Source: Crotalaria pallida (taxonomy: Eukaryota; Streptophyta; Magnoliopsida; Fabales; Fabaceae). Taken from it: a stretch of DNA of 64,000 nt. The notes below the pieces were generated by a model. The model was given only the letters and a program-made list of their open reading frames with translations. It ran no database searches and was not told the origin of the DNA. Both the position numbers and the translations under genes were made by a program. Of this stretch, positions 46,601 through 58,013 are shown one piece after another. How positions within the stretch are numbered: the first letter of the stretch is position 1; the number at the start of each line of letters is the position of its first letter. The stretch is from contig CM075654.1 in the NCBI GenBank assembly GCA_037953625.1, positions 46,135,001-46,199,000 of the forward strand, read 5' to 3'.

Positions 46601-49533
46601 TGGATTTAAAATGATTACATTACGGCCAACCACACACTTTGATCAAACAAGACACATAAGCAATTAATCAAGTATTTAACTTAATCACAAACAAACATTC
46701 ATTCTTAAACAAATATTTCACAAATCAAACATTTAATTCAAATTATTTAACACATAACTACTTTCAAAAACATTTCACTTTTGTAAAACAAAAAAACTTA
46801 AGCATATCCAAATCCATAAACCGAAACTATACCCTCATCAAAGCAAGATTCATGCATTGTCAAACACTCACACCAAATCATGGAATTATTTATTCTTTTT
46901 CCTAGCAAAACCGTGAGCTAAAACTTGGTAAACAGTCAAGCTTTAATTTATTTCTCTTAGCTTAAATCAAATCAAAAGTCATCCAAACATATATCAAATC
47001 TTCTCAACATAAGAGCATGGATTTAATTTCCATTAGACATGGCCGAATGTCGTTAAAGAAAACAATCCAAAGATCACAAATTTAAAACACATAAATCAAC
47101 TTGGTTTATTCTATCTTCCTTTTCATACAACAAAATCATTTACTTTTCCTTTTTATTTACAACCGTGAGCTTCACTTGAAGAAATTATTAAACTTTAATT
47201 TACCTTCTTAACTTAAGTCAATTTATTCAAGCAAGCATTACACGAAAAATCTCAATTTCATACCAAAACCAAATGAAAACAAATAGTTACAACACAATTT
47301 CACCTAAATCCCTTTATCATGATTTTTCGAAACATACTCATTGCTCCAAGTCATTTCATGAGAAAAAGAACCCTATTCTCTTTGGGATGCATAGGCCGAA
47401 CCTCATTTTGTCAAAACAAGGCTCTTGATCCATCATGCAAAACACAAGATTCCTAAATCAAAAGAAATCAATATGCATGTGTCCTTTTTCATGGAGACAA
47501 AACATGATTTCCTAACTCTAGACCTAGACCGAGTGCACATCTTCATAAATCAAATTAAAAATTATTTTTCCAAAACATGTTTCCTTGATTCCCTTGTAAA
47601 ACCGTGATGGTCTCTAAAGAAAATAAGAATCTTTTTACAAAACCACATGCATGTACCTAAATCATGTAGATCAAGTCATCAAATCAAAAATTACAAATCA
47701 CGTTGGATAGGAGAAGACCAAAACCGAGGTGAACCTTAAAGAAATTCTAGTCTTTTTAGTTCAAACAACATGCATGTGTCAAAGATCAAATTAAAAAGCA
47801 TCAATACCTAGTCTTTTAGATCATGGCCGAATCTCCTAGCTTAAGATCTAGTGTTTTATTAGTTCTTTTACTCCTTAGAAATTCAAGATCAACGCATAAA
47901 TAACACATGCAAACACACACACAAGCACTAGAGCCAACATCAAATCATCATTCAACACCCAAGATCTTTAGGTTTCACATTTATTTAGCAAATCATCTCT
48001 TAGAAACATCATGGCTCACGGTTTAAGGAAGAAAATTTAACATACAAAGAGATTTTCTTTAAACTTCACAAGATTTTCATCAAGCCCTTAGATCTAGAAG
48101 ATTTAGCTTGGAAAACTTTAAGATCTTTTATGAAAACTTTAAATGAGTTATGAAATCCGATAATTAGACGTTTATAAGTTCCTTCAAACTTTAAGAAATT
48201 AACATGCAAAGAGATACAACTTTAATTTTACAAGAATCTCAAAACTTTTTGGATTTTTAAGGTTTATGTTGAAAATCTTTAAGATCTTTCAAGAAGACCT
48301 CAAACGAGTTATAGGATCCGTTAGTTAGAAGTTTACAAGTTTCTTTGAGTTTTAGAAGTTCGTGATCAAAAATGAAACTTAGAAAATTAACATGCAAGAA
48401 AGAAAAGAAGGAAAAATTACAGGATCAAAGAAAAACTAAGCTATTACAATTTCCTTCCATGATCTTCGAACTACCCACCAATTCAAGGTCTTCTAGCTTC
48501 TATTGTCTTGGTTCTTCAAAGAGAGTTTTAGGTTTTGGTGTTGATCTCCCCTCCTTCTTCTCTACTCTAACTCACGGCCTCTCTCTCTCTCTATGTGTTG
48601 AGAGCTTGATTTTGCTCTCAACAAATGTGTTTGGAGGGCGAAGGGGAAAGAAAGAAATGAAGGGTGTAAATGAGTAAAGGAAGTGACCAACACTTCACTC
48701 ATTCGGTCCTTTATAGGCAAAGGCAAAGACATGAGGCTTTTCCTCATTTGCCTTGTGAAATTCGGCCAAGGGTGTGCAAATGGGAGGGGTAATTTTGGCA
48801 ACTCAAAACTTTGCATGGGTGGAGTTTAACAAAGCCAAGGGGACAATATAGGAGACATTAGGCACTTAGGGGTTCTTAGGCTTTTGACTTGTGGGTTGAT
48901 CTTTAGGGTTTCCATCCACTTAGTTAGGGTTTTGGTTGGGATTTGGTTCATTTAGTTAGAGCTTGGTTGCAACTTAGGAAATTCTAGGTTTCCACTTACC
49001 TACACACACGGCACACATATATATTCATGCATACACACACTTACACGTATCTCACATACACATGTATACACCTACCATACTAACACATACATTCATGCAT
49101 ACACCATCATTTCTTTTTAATCAAATTTCACATAGTCCTAAACATACATACATGTAAACCGTACATACACATATACTCACACATACGCATACTCATGCAC
49201 ACATAGACAAATAAATTATTCATGCATAATGATAAACTAAAATATCAAACACACATTTTTAGAAAATAAATCACCCTTTTTCATAAAATAATTTCTTGTT
49301 GAAGAATTCATCATTTCCTTAGAATCATTTTAGACACATCATCATTTCCAAAAACTCAACAACAAAAAAATTCATTACATTATTTTATGAAAAATCATTC
49401 TTTAAAATCATTTACTACTTTGAAAACGTGATTTAGGAAATCTATTTAAGAAAATTACTCTTTCAAAACACTTTTCTTAAAATAAATCCCTTTAATATTT
49501 TGAATTACTACGAGGAATTTGCGGGGTGTTACA
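43677..49533 (-). repeat. 5' LTR of the LARD-like element
   Basis: 5857 bp, nearly identical to 36520-42380. Most differences are single substitutions; the others include a shorter (TC)n run near 48578 and one-base indels near 45238 and 47732. As the upstream LTR in the element's own orientation, it should carry the promoter. Confidence 0.92.
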
Positions 49534-49538
49534 AAAAT

Positions 49539-50734
49539 AACATCTTGGAAAATTTGATTCAAAAGCCGATGAAGGTATATTCTTAGGTTATTCTTCTCAT
49601 AGTAAAGCATTCAGAGTTTTTAATAAAAGAACTTCCACTATGGAAGAATCTATTCATGTGGTATCTGATGAGTCTCCGAAAGGAGATACTTTGAGTGTTG
49701 AGAAAAGTGCAGGAATTCAGGTAAACTCATTGGAAAAACTCAATGAGGATGATTCGGTAATAGCTGAAATCGAAGCAAAAAGGGACGACCTTCCTTCCGC
49801 ATGGAAAACAAACAAGAACCATCCTATCGAAAATATGATAGCTTTAATGAAAGGTGAATTTGAGATGTCAATGATGGGAGAACTCACATTCTTCCTCGGA
49901 CTATGTAAAGCAAGTCGAAGGAGGCATCTTTGTGCACCAAGGAAATACTGCAAAGAGCTCCTAAAGAAGTTCGGAATGGAAATTTGCAAGAATGCAGCAA
50001 CTCCAATGAGCACCTCTTGCTATCTCGATAAGGATGAGTCAGGTAAGTCGGTAGATGTAAGTAAATATAGAGGCATGATAGGAAGTCTCCTGTATTTAAC
50101 TGCATCTCGGCCTGATATTATGTTTAGCGTTAGTATGTGTGCTCGGTTTCAAGCTAATCCGAAGGAATCACATTTATCTGTTGTGAAACGAATATTTAAA
50201 TATCTAAAAGGAACTGAGAACACTGGTCTTTGGTATCCTAGTGATGCTAATCTTAGTTTGATAAACTATTTTGATTCTGATTTTACGGGATGCAAGCTTG
50301 ATCGAAAAAGCACTAGTGGTACTTGTCATCTGTTGGGAAGTTCACTAGTGTCTTGATTTTCTAAAAATCAAGCTTGTGTTGCTCTTTCAACCGCTGAAGC
50401 AGGATACATTGCAGCCGGTATTTGTTGTGCTCAAATCCTTTGGATGAGACAACAACTGTCGGATTTTGGCTTAAAATTGGATCACATTCCTATCAAATGT
50501 GACAATACGAGTGAAATCAACCTAACTAAGAATCCTGTGTATCATTCGCGAACAAAACACATTGAAATAAGACATCATTTTCTACGAGATCATGTTCAAA
50601 AAGGTGACTGTGCTATAGAATTTATATGCACTGAAAATCAATTAGCAGACGTTTTTACTAAACCCCTACCGAGAGATACACTTTTTCATATAAGAAGGGA
50701 ACTCGGCATTTTGGATGAATCAAGTGTAAGCTAA
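49539..50734 (+). pseudogene. Sirevirus reverse transcriptase C-terminus and RNase H
   Basis: Resumes the integrase C-terminal region (SKADEGIFLGYSSHSKAF in shifted frames, about 49565-49620), then at about 49828 jumps from an integrase/reverse transcriptase linker (KTNKNHPIEN) straight into MKGEFEMSMMGELTFFLGL. The N-terminal two thirds of the reverse transcriptase, including the YVDD catalytic box, is therefore deleted. KYRGMIGSLLYLTASRPDI and DRKSTSGTCHLLG follow. The RNase H region continues after a TGA stop at 50354-50356, where a Trp codon is expected. ALSTAEAGYIAAG, TKHIEIRHHFLRDHV and LADVFTKPLPRD complete the domain to 50734. Confidence 0.92.
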
Positions 50735-50937
50735 TTGTCTTTCAGTGTTTTCAATTGATCAATCACCCAAAACAATGTCTTATCTCAATGCAATATTGAT
50801 CGTGTTCCTTTTACTCATTCAAATATCTGTTTAAACTTATAAAAAGCTTAAAAGTTCCAACTCTGCTTATTCTTTAAATGGTTTTCATTTACTGGCATAT
50901 GAGTTTTCTCGTTTTATTTCTTAGTTGATTATATGTA

Positions 50938-51229
50938 GGGGACAAGGGCATATCATTAGGGGGAGAAGGGCATATTCTATCATGTCATATTCTTGCCCTC
51001 TGTCGCATTTTTTCTCTCTCTTCTCTCTTTTGGCTATATGCTTAATCTTCGGCCTCTTTTTGATCATGCCAAAAGGGGGAGAAAGGGTGTTGTTTTTGTT
51101 TTACAGGTCTTACAGGTTTTCGAGCATAGTTTACGAGCAAACACTCAGGGGGAGAATAATTCCCGAGCATACATTCAGGGGGAGTGTAAAAAATCAACAA
51201 GCATTTGTCATCATCAAAAAGGGGGAGGT
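50938..51229 (+). other. Multiple polypurine tracts of the Sirevirus
   Basis: Five GGGGGAG-type purine tracts (about 50958, 51075, 51148, 51178 and 51221) in a non-coding zone just before the 3' LTR. Repeated polypurine tracts here are a described hallmark of Sireviruses; the last one abuts the LTR and is the likely plus-strand primer. Confidence 0.85.
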
Positions 51230-52254
51230 TTTAGAATTAAAAAGGTTTCGAGGAAGACAAATGAATTAGCTCGCTGTGTGGATGAAGTCGAGCTCGGTCC
51301 TCTGCCATTGATGAAGACGAATAAATCAGCTCGCTGTGTTGATGAAGTCGAGATCGGCCCTTGGAAATCGAGCTCGGTTGTGCAGATGAAGTCAATTACT
51401 TTGACGAGCTCGGTTCTAGACACCTAGCTTGGATCTCGGCAATCAATGGAGACAAATGAATCAGCTCATTGATCGAATGAAGTCAATTAGTTTGATGAGC
51501 TCGGTGCTCGGTTTGCTATCTGGTCGGATTGATCGATGCTCAGAATCTCAGTTTTATTTGGTCTGATCGTTCGATGCTCATAATATCAGTGCTATCTGGT
51601 CGGTAGAAGATCGGATTGATATGTGCTCATAATCTTAGTGCAAAATGATCGGCATAAGATCAACTTAGTCAGACTTTGATCAGATCTGCTATACAAGTCC
51701 TCTAGCTCGGCAAGGTGTTTTGACAGATGCCGAGTTCACTAACGGTTGTTCAGCTTTGTCAACAAACAACAGTTAAGACGGGATTGATTGAAATCAAATC
51801 TGATTCAAAAGTGACTGTTGGAAAGGAAATTACTCCAAGAATCTTTCCTAATTCGGTGACTCTGTTTCCTCCCTGATCTTTGGGGATTTTGGAGATTATA
51901 AAGGGAGTGTAAGCAGTTGACAGGAGAACACACAAACATACACGCGAAATAAAATTGTTAATCATCTCTATCGATTCTTTTCCCAACCGAATACTCAATT
52001 GGTTTTCATACTTTCTGATTAATATTCTATTGAGTTTCTGGTCGGAACCATATTCACGTTTCTTACTATTCATTGAAGAGAGGATGAGCTATTGAATGTT
52101 TCAAGGAGCTCCGTTTGTGGAAATGCTGAAGAGGTTCTTCAGTCAGCAAAATCAATTGGGGTAGATTTCAAGAGTTTGGTACACTCTTGAAAGGGTTAGG
52201 AGTTAGATTGTTAGGCCGCTTGTAGATTGTTAGGCCGCTTGTTGGTTTCCAACA
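51230..52254 (+). repeat. Sirevirus 3' LTR, internally deleted
   Basis: 1025 bp versus 1416 bp for the 5' copy. About 390 bp corresponding to 33179-33577 is missing, joined at a shared TAG, and a 19-bp terminal unit (ATTGTTAGGCCGCTTGTAG) is duplicated just before the end. Confidence 0.88.
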
Positions 52255-52432
52255 AGAAACACCTGACTTTAGGAAATTTAAAATACAAGATTCGTAGCTC
52301 AAAACATGAATTCCACCGTTGGATATGAAGTAGGATATATGAGGAAACTTGCCTTAAAGTTTGAGCAAGATCCAATGGGTAGCAAAGAAGTTGTAGCATT
52401 TTGAAGTGTATAAGAGTAGACTTTTAAGTCCT

Positions 52433-52632
52433 CGCTTAAGCGAAAATTCACTCGCTCAAGCGAAACAGCTTAATTCGGACCCTGATTCCCTGATTAGTTT
52501 TTGCTCTAGCGAGAACTAGCTCGCTCAAGCTAAAATGGTGTTCGCTCAAGCGAAAACAGCTCGTGACCAACCCAAATTGATTGATCAATTTTCGCTCAAG
52601 CGAAAAATGACTCGCTCAAGCGAAAATGACCT
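52433..52632. repeat. TTCGCTCAAGCGAA palindrome array in solo LTR A2
   Basis: About seven copies, some degenerate, of a palindromic CGCTCAAGCG motif. The related LTR A1 has a different palindrome (CTTAATCGATTAAG) at the matching place near 18260. These may be regulatory sites or part of a transcript hairpin. Confidence 0.8.
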
Positions 52633-53754
52633 GAGCAACAAAAAAAATGCGTGTGGACCACTCACTTTGTGGCTTCCACAAGAAGCCATCAATTCTAGGC
52701 CACATATCACTTTCTTCCCATGCAAACCAAACAAAATAAACCAACAACAACAAACATAACACACACATAAATCATCTTCATCTCCTTCATCCTTCTCTCT
52801 AGGGTTTATGAACACCATCATCATCACCCCACAAAACCTCCATAAATCAAGAACAATAATAACCATCAACTATCATCATCATCACAATCCCAACTAAGAT
52901 CAAGCTCAAGAATCACCCCTCTTCTCCCCTATAAATTCGAAACCCTCCCTCTATCAACCTCCATTGGTTTTCAAGCTCCACAACAATGGAGAACTCATCA
53001 CACACATGCCTCATCCTCAAGAACCAGTGAAAGACAACTCACTCCCCTCATACGATCATCATCAAAGAATCATTCACCAGCATTGGATATTGGCTTTATT
53101 GAGGTGGCAAGCAAGGATTAAGAGATTCAAATTCTAGGGGACCAAACAAAGCTAGTACTCAAGGCTTCCTTACCTCTCTTGGCACTTTGAGGTAAGGAGT
53201 GAGTGTTACCCTAACCTAGGGGGTAGTTTGTAGTGTGTGTATATAATGGGTACTAATATTGGGTGTTAGTTTAGGATATTATACATTAGGGTAGTTGATA
53301 TAACTAGTAATTAGAATAGGAGAAATAAGTAAATAATATTATGTGATAAATTGTGATAATATGTGTAATTGGAGTATTTGTTATATATGTTTGAATTATT
53401 TGGGCATGTAAGTATGATTATAAAAATATGAACTTAAGAGCTAGTGTAATTTGTTAGGAATTAGTATAAGTTAGGAAGGATAATGATATGCTATATGAAT
53501 ATGAAATGATGATAGGATTCATAGTTATCAATAGTGAAAGGAGAGAGGTAGAAATGAATAAGTGAGAGTGAAAGGATAAACTAAGGACAATGGTTGTGTA
53601 AGCCTGGTCATAGAAGACGCACGTTGGACATGTGCATTGATTGCGTCAGTCGCACGCGAATGCGCTGTTATAAAACGCAACACGGGATGTTGCGCAGTAA
53701 TGACTCACACAAGATCCCTATTCACGGGATCGCACTACAAAAAAAAAACCCTTT

Positions 53755-53990
53755 ATTGCAACGACCTTTTGCAACGACTTAAAAAAGTCGTTGCTAAAAA
53801 CAGGTGTTTTGCAACGACCTAAAAAAGTCGTTGCAGAAAATAGGTGTTTTGCAACGACTTAAAAAATTCGTTGCAGAAAACAGGTGTTTTGCAACGATTA
53901 AAAAAGTTGTTGCAAAACACCTGTTTACTGCAACGACTTTTTTAAGTCGTTGCAAAAAAACTATTTTCTGCAACGACATTATTGTTGCCA
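53755..53990. repeat. Left subterminal repeat array of the CACTA element
   Basis: Five to six units of TTGCAACGACTTAAAAAAGT and its complement, giving nested hairpins. Equivalent to the CGCATCTGTT array of the 550-bp CACTA MITE. In En/Spm-type elements such arrays bind the transposase. Confidence 0.9.
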
Positions 53991-54055
53991 ATAAGATTAA
54001 ATAATTCTTTTTATATAAAAAGTGAAAAAATTAAAAAATAAAAAAGGGTATAACT

Positions 54056-55522
54056 ATGCACACTAAAAAACTAACCGTGTGTTACAGTAGAGCACATATT
54101 AGAAATAGAAAGTTCCTTAGGGTTTCTCTTGGTCTCACTCTCCTTCTCCATCCCGCCGCCACAATGGATAGAGCACTCAATGCTCAATCTCGATCTCACA
54201 AGGGCACAAGGCCTTCTCCTCTCAGCCATTCGAAGTTTCGAACTCACTTCTCAGTTCTCTCTCTCAGTTCCGATCTCACTCTCCTTCTCCCGCCGTCGGG
54301 CCTCCACTCATTTCCGAACTCACTGCTCAGACTCTCACTCAGTTCCGATCTCCTCTCAGGCTCTCAGTCTTGTTCTCGCGCCGCCTCTCTTTGGCAGTAT
54401 CGCCGTCGCCCGTCGCCGTTCTCGCTCGTCACCTATCGCCTCTCTTTGGTGAGTTCGATTTCACTAATATTTGGGGTTTGCTTCTACTGTCATTCGCCGT
54501 TGTGTTGTTTGTTACAAGTTTTACTTTTAGAAATTCATTTTAAATATTGCAGTAATTTTTAATTTTTTTTAACGGAATATTGCAGTAATTCTTTGAAGAA
54601 CCTGCTAAGCTTTTCTTCCCCTAATCATAAGTTTTGTTGATTTTGTCTTCCTATTTTAAATCCATGGAATAGTTTCATTCCAATCTTAATATTTAAGAAT
54701 TGCATGCACCGCCTCATCTATAAGCATGAGCTGCATCTACAACTGTGATAGCCACACTGCAGTTTTCTAGTTTGATGCCATCACATAATCCTATGAAGCA
54801 TGATTTGCTGCCCTGGAAGTTTTACGGCTTGTTTTAATTAAGTTGATAAGTTCCCTTGCAAATTAAGTATGTATTTTATATTATACTGTGAAGCCTATAT
54901 ATAGACTAGCCCCTGTATGAGTTTATAATAATTTTCAAGCAAAAATTAATATTGCGTGTTTAGTAAATTCTCCTCCTCTGTCTGTGCGTGAGTTAGTGAT
55001 TGAGAGGAAAACCATGGTGAGTAGATTTGTGTTTGTGATGTCAAAAAAACTATTCAAAATATTTTATTTGAACGACTTTGAATTTCTGTGAATGTTAAAG
55101 GATGGAGTGAAGAAAGATTTCAGAATGTTGAAGTGTGTTATATTGTTTTGGCATCAATGAGTCTAAGACCGATGTGTACTAGATTAATCAAATAGTTTCC
55201 CCTCATATGTGATTCAAGAAGGAGCTTGTGAGTTGTGGTTTAATCAGGGAGTGGAACCCATAATCTACCAAATCAAATGATTTCATAATTCATATCAAAT
55301 CTCACTATTTTCATATTTCACAGTACAGAAACGTGATTTTATGTTATTTAGTTGGAGCTTCCCAATAAAAACTCCCATTGGTATCTTTAACCACATTTCA
55401 CCACCACGTCTTTAACCGAGTTGGTCATACTTTTTGAATGGCTTAGGCCCTGTTTTTCCAGGTAGATGCACAAACCCCTCGAATAAAAAATTAGATATTG
55501 ACTAATAACCATATTCTGGCAG
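54056..55522. other. CACTA interior, unassigned
   Basis: A C/T-rich, relatively GC-rich stretch (54110-54470) has open frames of 168 and 107 codons in overlapping frames. The protein text is serine/leucine-rich without a recognisable domain and looks like a captured leader or 5' UTR rather than a gene. The rest is intron-like. Confidence 0.4.
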
Positions 55523-55576
55523 GTACTGTCAAAGTTATGTAAGCAGCCAATTATTGTTTACATTCCAGAGCATGAG
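55523..55576 (+). pseudogene. Captured exon of unknown gene (18 codons)
   Basis: VLSKLCKQPIIVYIPEHE between a GGCAG acceptor and a GTATGC donor, phase 0. Protein-like but not recognised. It is inside the CACTA element and upstream of the helicase pieces. Confidence 0.4.
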
Positions 55577-55975
55577 GTATGCCTTCGATAATTCTTTAGA
55601 GGATATTTATTTATGAGCAAGATTTCTTTAAAATGAACTTGTCTCTAAAGTGAGAAAGTAATATGAGTTCTAAGCATTACTCCTCATTTTGGCAACAAAT
55701 TGAATTTACGATTCTCATTATCTACTAAGAGTTCCAAGCTTTAGTTCTCTCTTTCCTACTTGAGAGTTCTAAGCATTACTCCTCATCTTAACAGCACATG
55801 TAGGACTATAATAAAAGTACTGTTTGACAGACTTTAAATTGTTTCATGCATAAGCTAAAAACTATATTTTTATTTTCTGTTCTTTTGAGACAGACTCAGA
55901 TGTAACAATTGACCCTTGACATGAGTGGATGTGGTTTAATGATTAATTTTCAGGTAACTTCTTATTTTCATTTAG

Positions 55976-56123
55976 ACCCAAAATGACAGAGGAACTGATA
56001 AAGTCTGAAAGTTCTCTTTTCGTGGAATGGTCAGATTGTATTAAAGGTGGAAAACCTGTCCGTCTATCTGGACTATTTGATAAGTTGAATTACAGAGTTC
56101 GCAAGGCATTGTTTTCTTACTAA
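55976..56123 (+). pseudogene. Captured exon-like segment of unknown gene
   Basis: After a TTTAG acceptor, an open segment reads PKMTEELIKSESSLFVEW, continues through GLFDKLNYRVRKALFSY, and stops at TAA. Not recognised. It may share a source gene with 55523-55576. Confidence 0.4.
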
Positions 56124-56717
56124 TTTAGTAAGACAAAACTTGAGTGAAATGCTACTATATTGGTGCGCATGTAACTTCAATTCGCATATAGATATCCCTG
56201 ATTACTGCTATGATTTTATAAAATTTTGTTTGTTCTACTGCTATTTAGTTCATGTAACTGCTTTCTATAGACAACTTGAAAAGGTCATTGTTCATAACTT
56301 CCTTGCCATCTTTGTTATGTATTGAACAAAGGAAAGAAACTTTATTAAGCAATCATGTTGTTTAGTTATTTTCTCAACATGTTTCTGTGATGCATTATTC
56401 ATGGATGTCTCATTAACTTCTATCCTGCCATTTGTTTGTCTTAACTTGATAGAGTCTTAAAATTAAAATGGGTAGTATAATCGTGACAATCCTACGAAGA
56501 CAAGCGTGGAAAACTCTCTATTGTCAAAGCTGGATTATCTGTATAATTAGTTACACGTTTTTCTGGTTTGTTACTTTCTGTTTTTTCTGATTTTTACTGG
56601 TTTTTCTGATCTAAATGATGAGTGGCTTGCCCTTTTGAAAACCTCTAGAAATATCTTTTAAGATGTACATGGTTTCCTAGTTTTCTTTACTTTTTGATTT
56701 ACATGGTGAAGATGCTT

Positions 56718-56836
56718 AATTGCAAGGACCTTCTGGCCAATGGGTTAATGTGATGAAAAGGAAAAGAGCCATTCATGAGAATATTATAAATTTGGTTCAT
56801 GAACAGAATTCTAAGAGTAACATGGAAAAGAAAAAG
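56718..56836 (+). pseudogene. Captured helicase exon (RH29/DBP10-like), piece 1
   Basis: Reads [20 protein letters not shown] and [17 protein letters not shown] up to a GTATGT donor. From memory this matches the region C-terminal to the helicase core of plant DEAD-box RNA helicase 29, the DBP10/DDX54 family acting in nucleolar large-subunit ribosome assembly. The upstream acceptor is not clean. Only fragments of the C-terminal part are present, so no helicase activity is possible. Confidence 0.6.
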
Positions 56837-57730
56837 GTATGTGGCCATTGCATTGGTTCAAATTTTTAGTAATTGTTTTATATAGTCATCAGACTTTCTT
56901 TAAATTTTTAGTAATTGTTTTGGTTTGGGAAGTGTAATTATCTGTGTCATGTTGCCATTTTTTTATTGTTTTAAATTGTTGCTTATGCTATTATTTATTT
57001 AGTCTTCAATCTGATTGTATCCTATTTGTTAATCTCAATCTAATTTCTAGTTCAACATAGGGTGTAAAATTGTGGATAAGGTGGCTTCTTTGAACATCAA
57101 CTTCAAGTACTTGTCATAGGCTTAAGCAAAAGAGAAATTCTAGAAAGAGTGGAAAAGGGTATTTACTGTTAGTTAATATTAAATATGATTAATTTATAAA
57201 CATGGCTAGCAAACCTGTCTTATGGTTGTGCTAATTTCTTGCTTAACTATATTGATTTGGCCCTAGTTTCCTCATAGGGGTACTCACCTAATGGCTAATA
57301 GTACTTCCTTAAAATTCATTATCTAGAAGTTGGAGACCTTGTCTGCTTGACTTGATAAATAATTTTCTATTAATATAATCTTGAGTGTTATAATTTTTGA
57401 AGTGTTTTGCTGAAAGAGGGGTAATGTGAATATCATAAGTTATAGCCACAGATTTCCTAATTTTCTTGTTCTCTTTACAATAGTCTAACACTCTAATTCC
57501 TTTTAAAAAAAAACTTTACAATAGTCTAATAAGTTCATTTTGTTTGAAATATGAGTCAACCTTATGATCTCTATTTGATGACAGTTAAGATAGGATCTTT
57601 GTAAGAATTTCCGAGGTTAAAAGTGATGGTGAAGCTCAAGGTGGTTTTCTTTTACTAGGGTTCGATTTTAGGGTTTTGAGTGAAAAATTTGATAATTGAT
57701 TTCTGATTTTGTTTCCTTTGGTTTCAGCAG

Positions 57731-58013
57731 CACGTGGTACTAAGCCAGAGAGTTTCAAGGATAAGGGTTACTACATTAGTTCAATTCCTAAAAATCAAGT
57801 CAGTCATTATCTGTATTTCTATTCTTTATATTTATCTGGATTACAAAAGTAAATCATATAGATATCCAATATGTAATATGGCATCTTACAATGGTGGTTA
57901 TAGCTTTTGAAACAAAAAATTTGTCTACCCATGTAACTTGTATTTTGCTTTCGCTGTCAGCACACGGAGGCAGGCCTTTCAATAAAAGCTAGTAAAAAAT
58001 TTGGTTCAGATAG
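57731..58013 (+). pseudogene. Captured helicase exons (RH29/DBP10-like), piece 2
   Basis: Two exons with their intron: 57731-57798 (RGTKPESFKDKGYYISSIP, acceptor CAGCAG, donor GTCAGT) and 57961-58013 (HTEAGLSIKASKKFGSDR, acceptor TGTCAG, donor GTAAAT). Order and spacing follow the DBP10 C-terminal domain. Part of the second exon (CACACGGAGGCAGGCCTTTC) is repeated at about 58231, and a shorter piece at about 58266, showing local duplication after capture. Confidence 0.65.

Larger units (their letters stand above)
36520..49533 (-). mobile_element. Non-coding LTR retrotransposon (LARD-like) with 5.86-kb LTRs
   Basis: Two LTRs of 5861 and 5857 bp flank only 1296 bp, with perfect AAAAT target duplications (36515-36519 and 49534-49538). 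Orientation is minus: the reverse complement of the right LTR ends ...GGTTGTTACA, then GAA and TGGTATCAGAGCTTATGG (initiator-Met primer site), and AAGTTGGGGAGAA (polypurine tract) directly precedes the other LTR, which starts TGTAACACCCCG. No gag or pol is present, so it must be moved in trans. By eye the LTRs differ at about 30-35 places (about 0.5%), implying recent insertion. Confidence 0.93.
32198..52254 (+). mobile_element. Sirevirus (Copia) retrotransposon, deleted and nested
   Basis: Two LTRs, an initiator-Met primer site, gag, protease, integrase, C-terminal reverse transcriptase/RNase H and multiple polypurine tracts, in Copia order (protease-integrase before reverse transcriptase). 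Target duplication GGAAA (32193-32197) versus AGAAA (52255-52259), one mismatch. Excluding the nested element at 36520-49533 it is about 7.0 kb, short for the lineage because the central reverse transcriptase is deleted. It is inactive: frameshifts in gag, an altered integrase residue, and a stop in RNase H. Confidence 0.93.

Noticed and set aside
54056..54562. 168-codon frame in the CACTA element as a gene
   Set aside because: Serine/leucine-rich text in competing frames, no domain, no splice-consistent continuation. More like a captured 5' leader.
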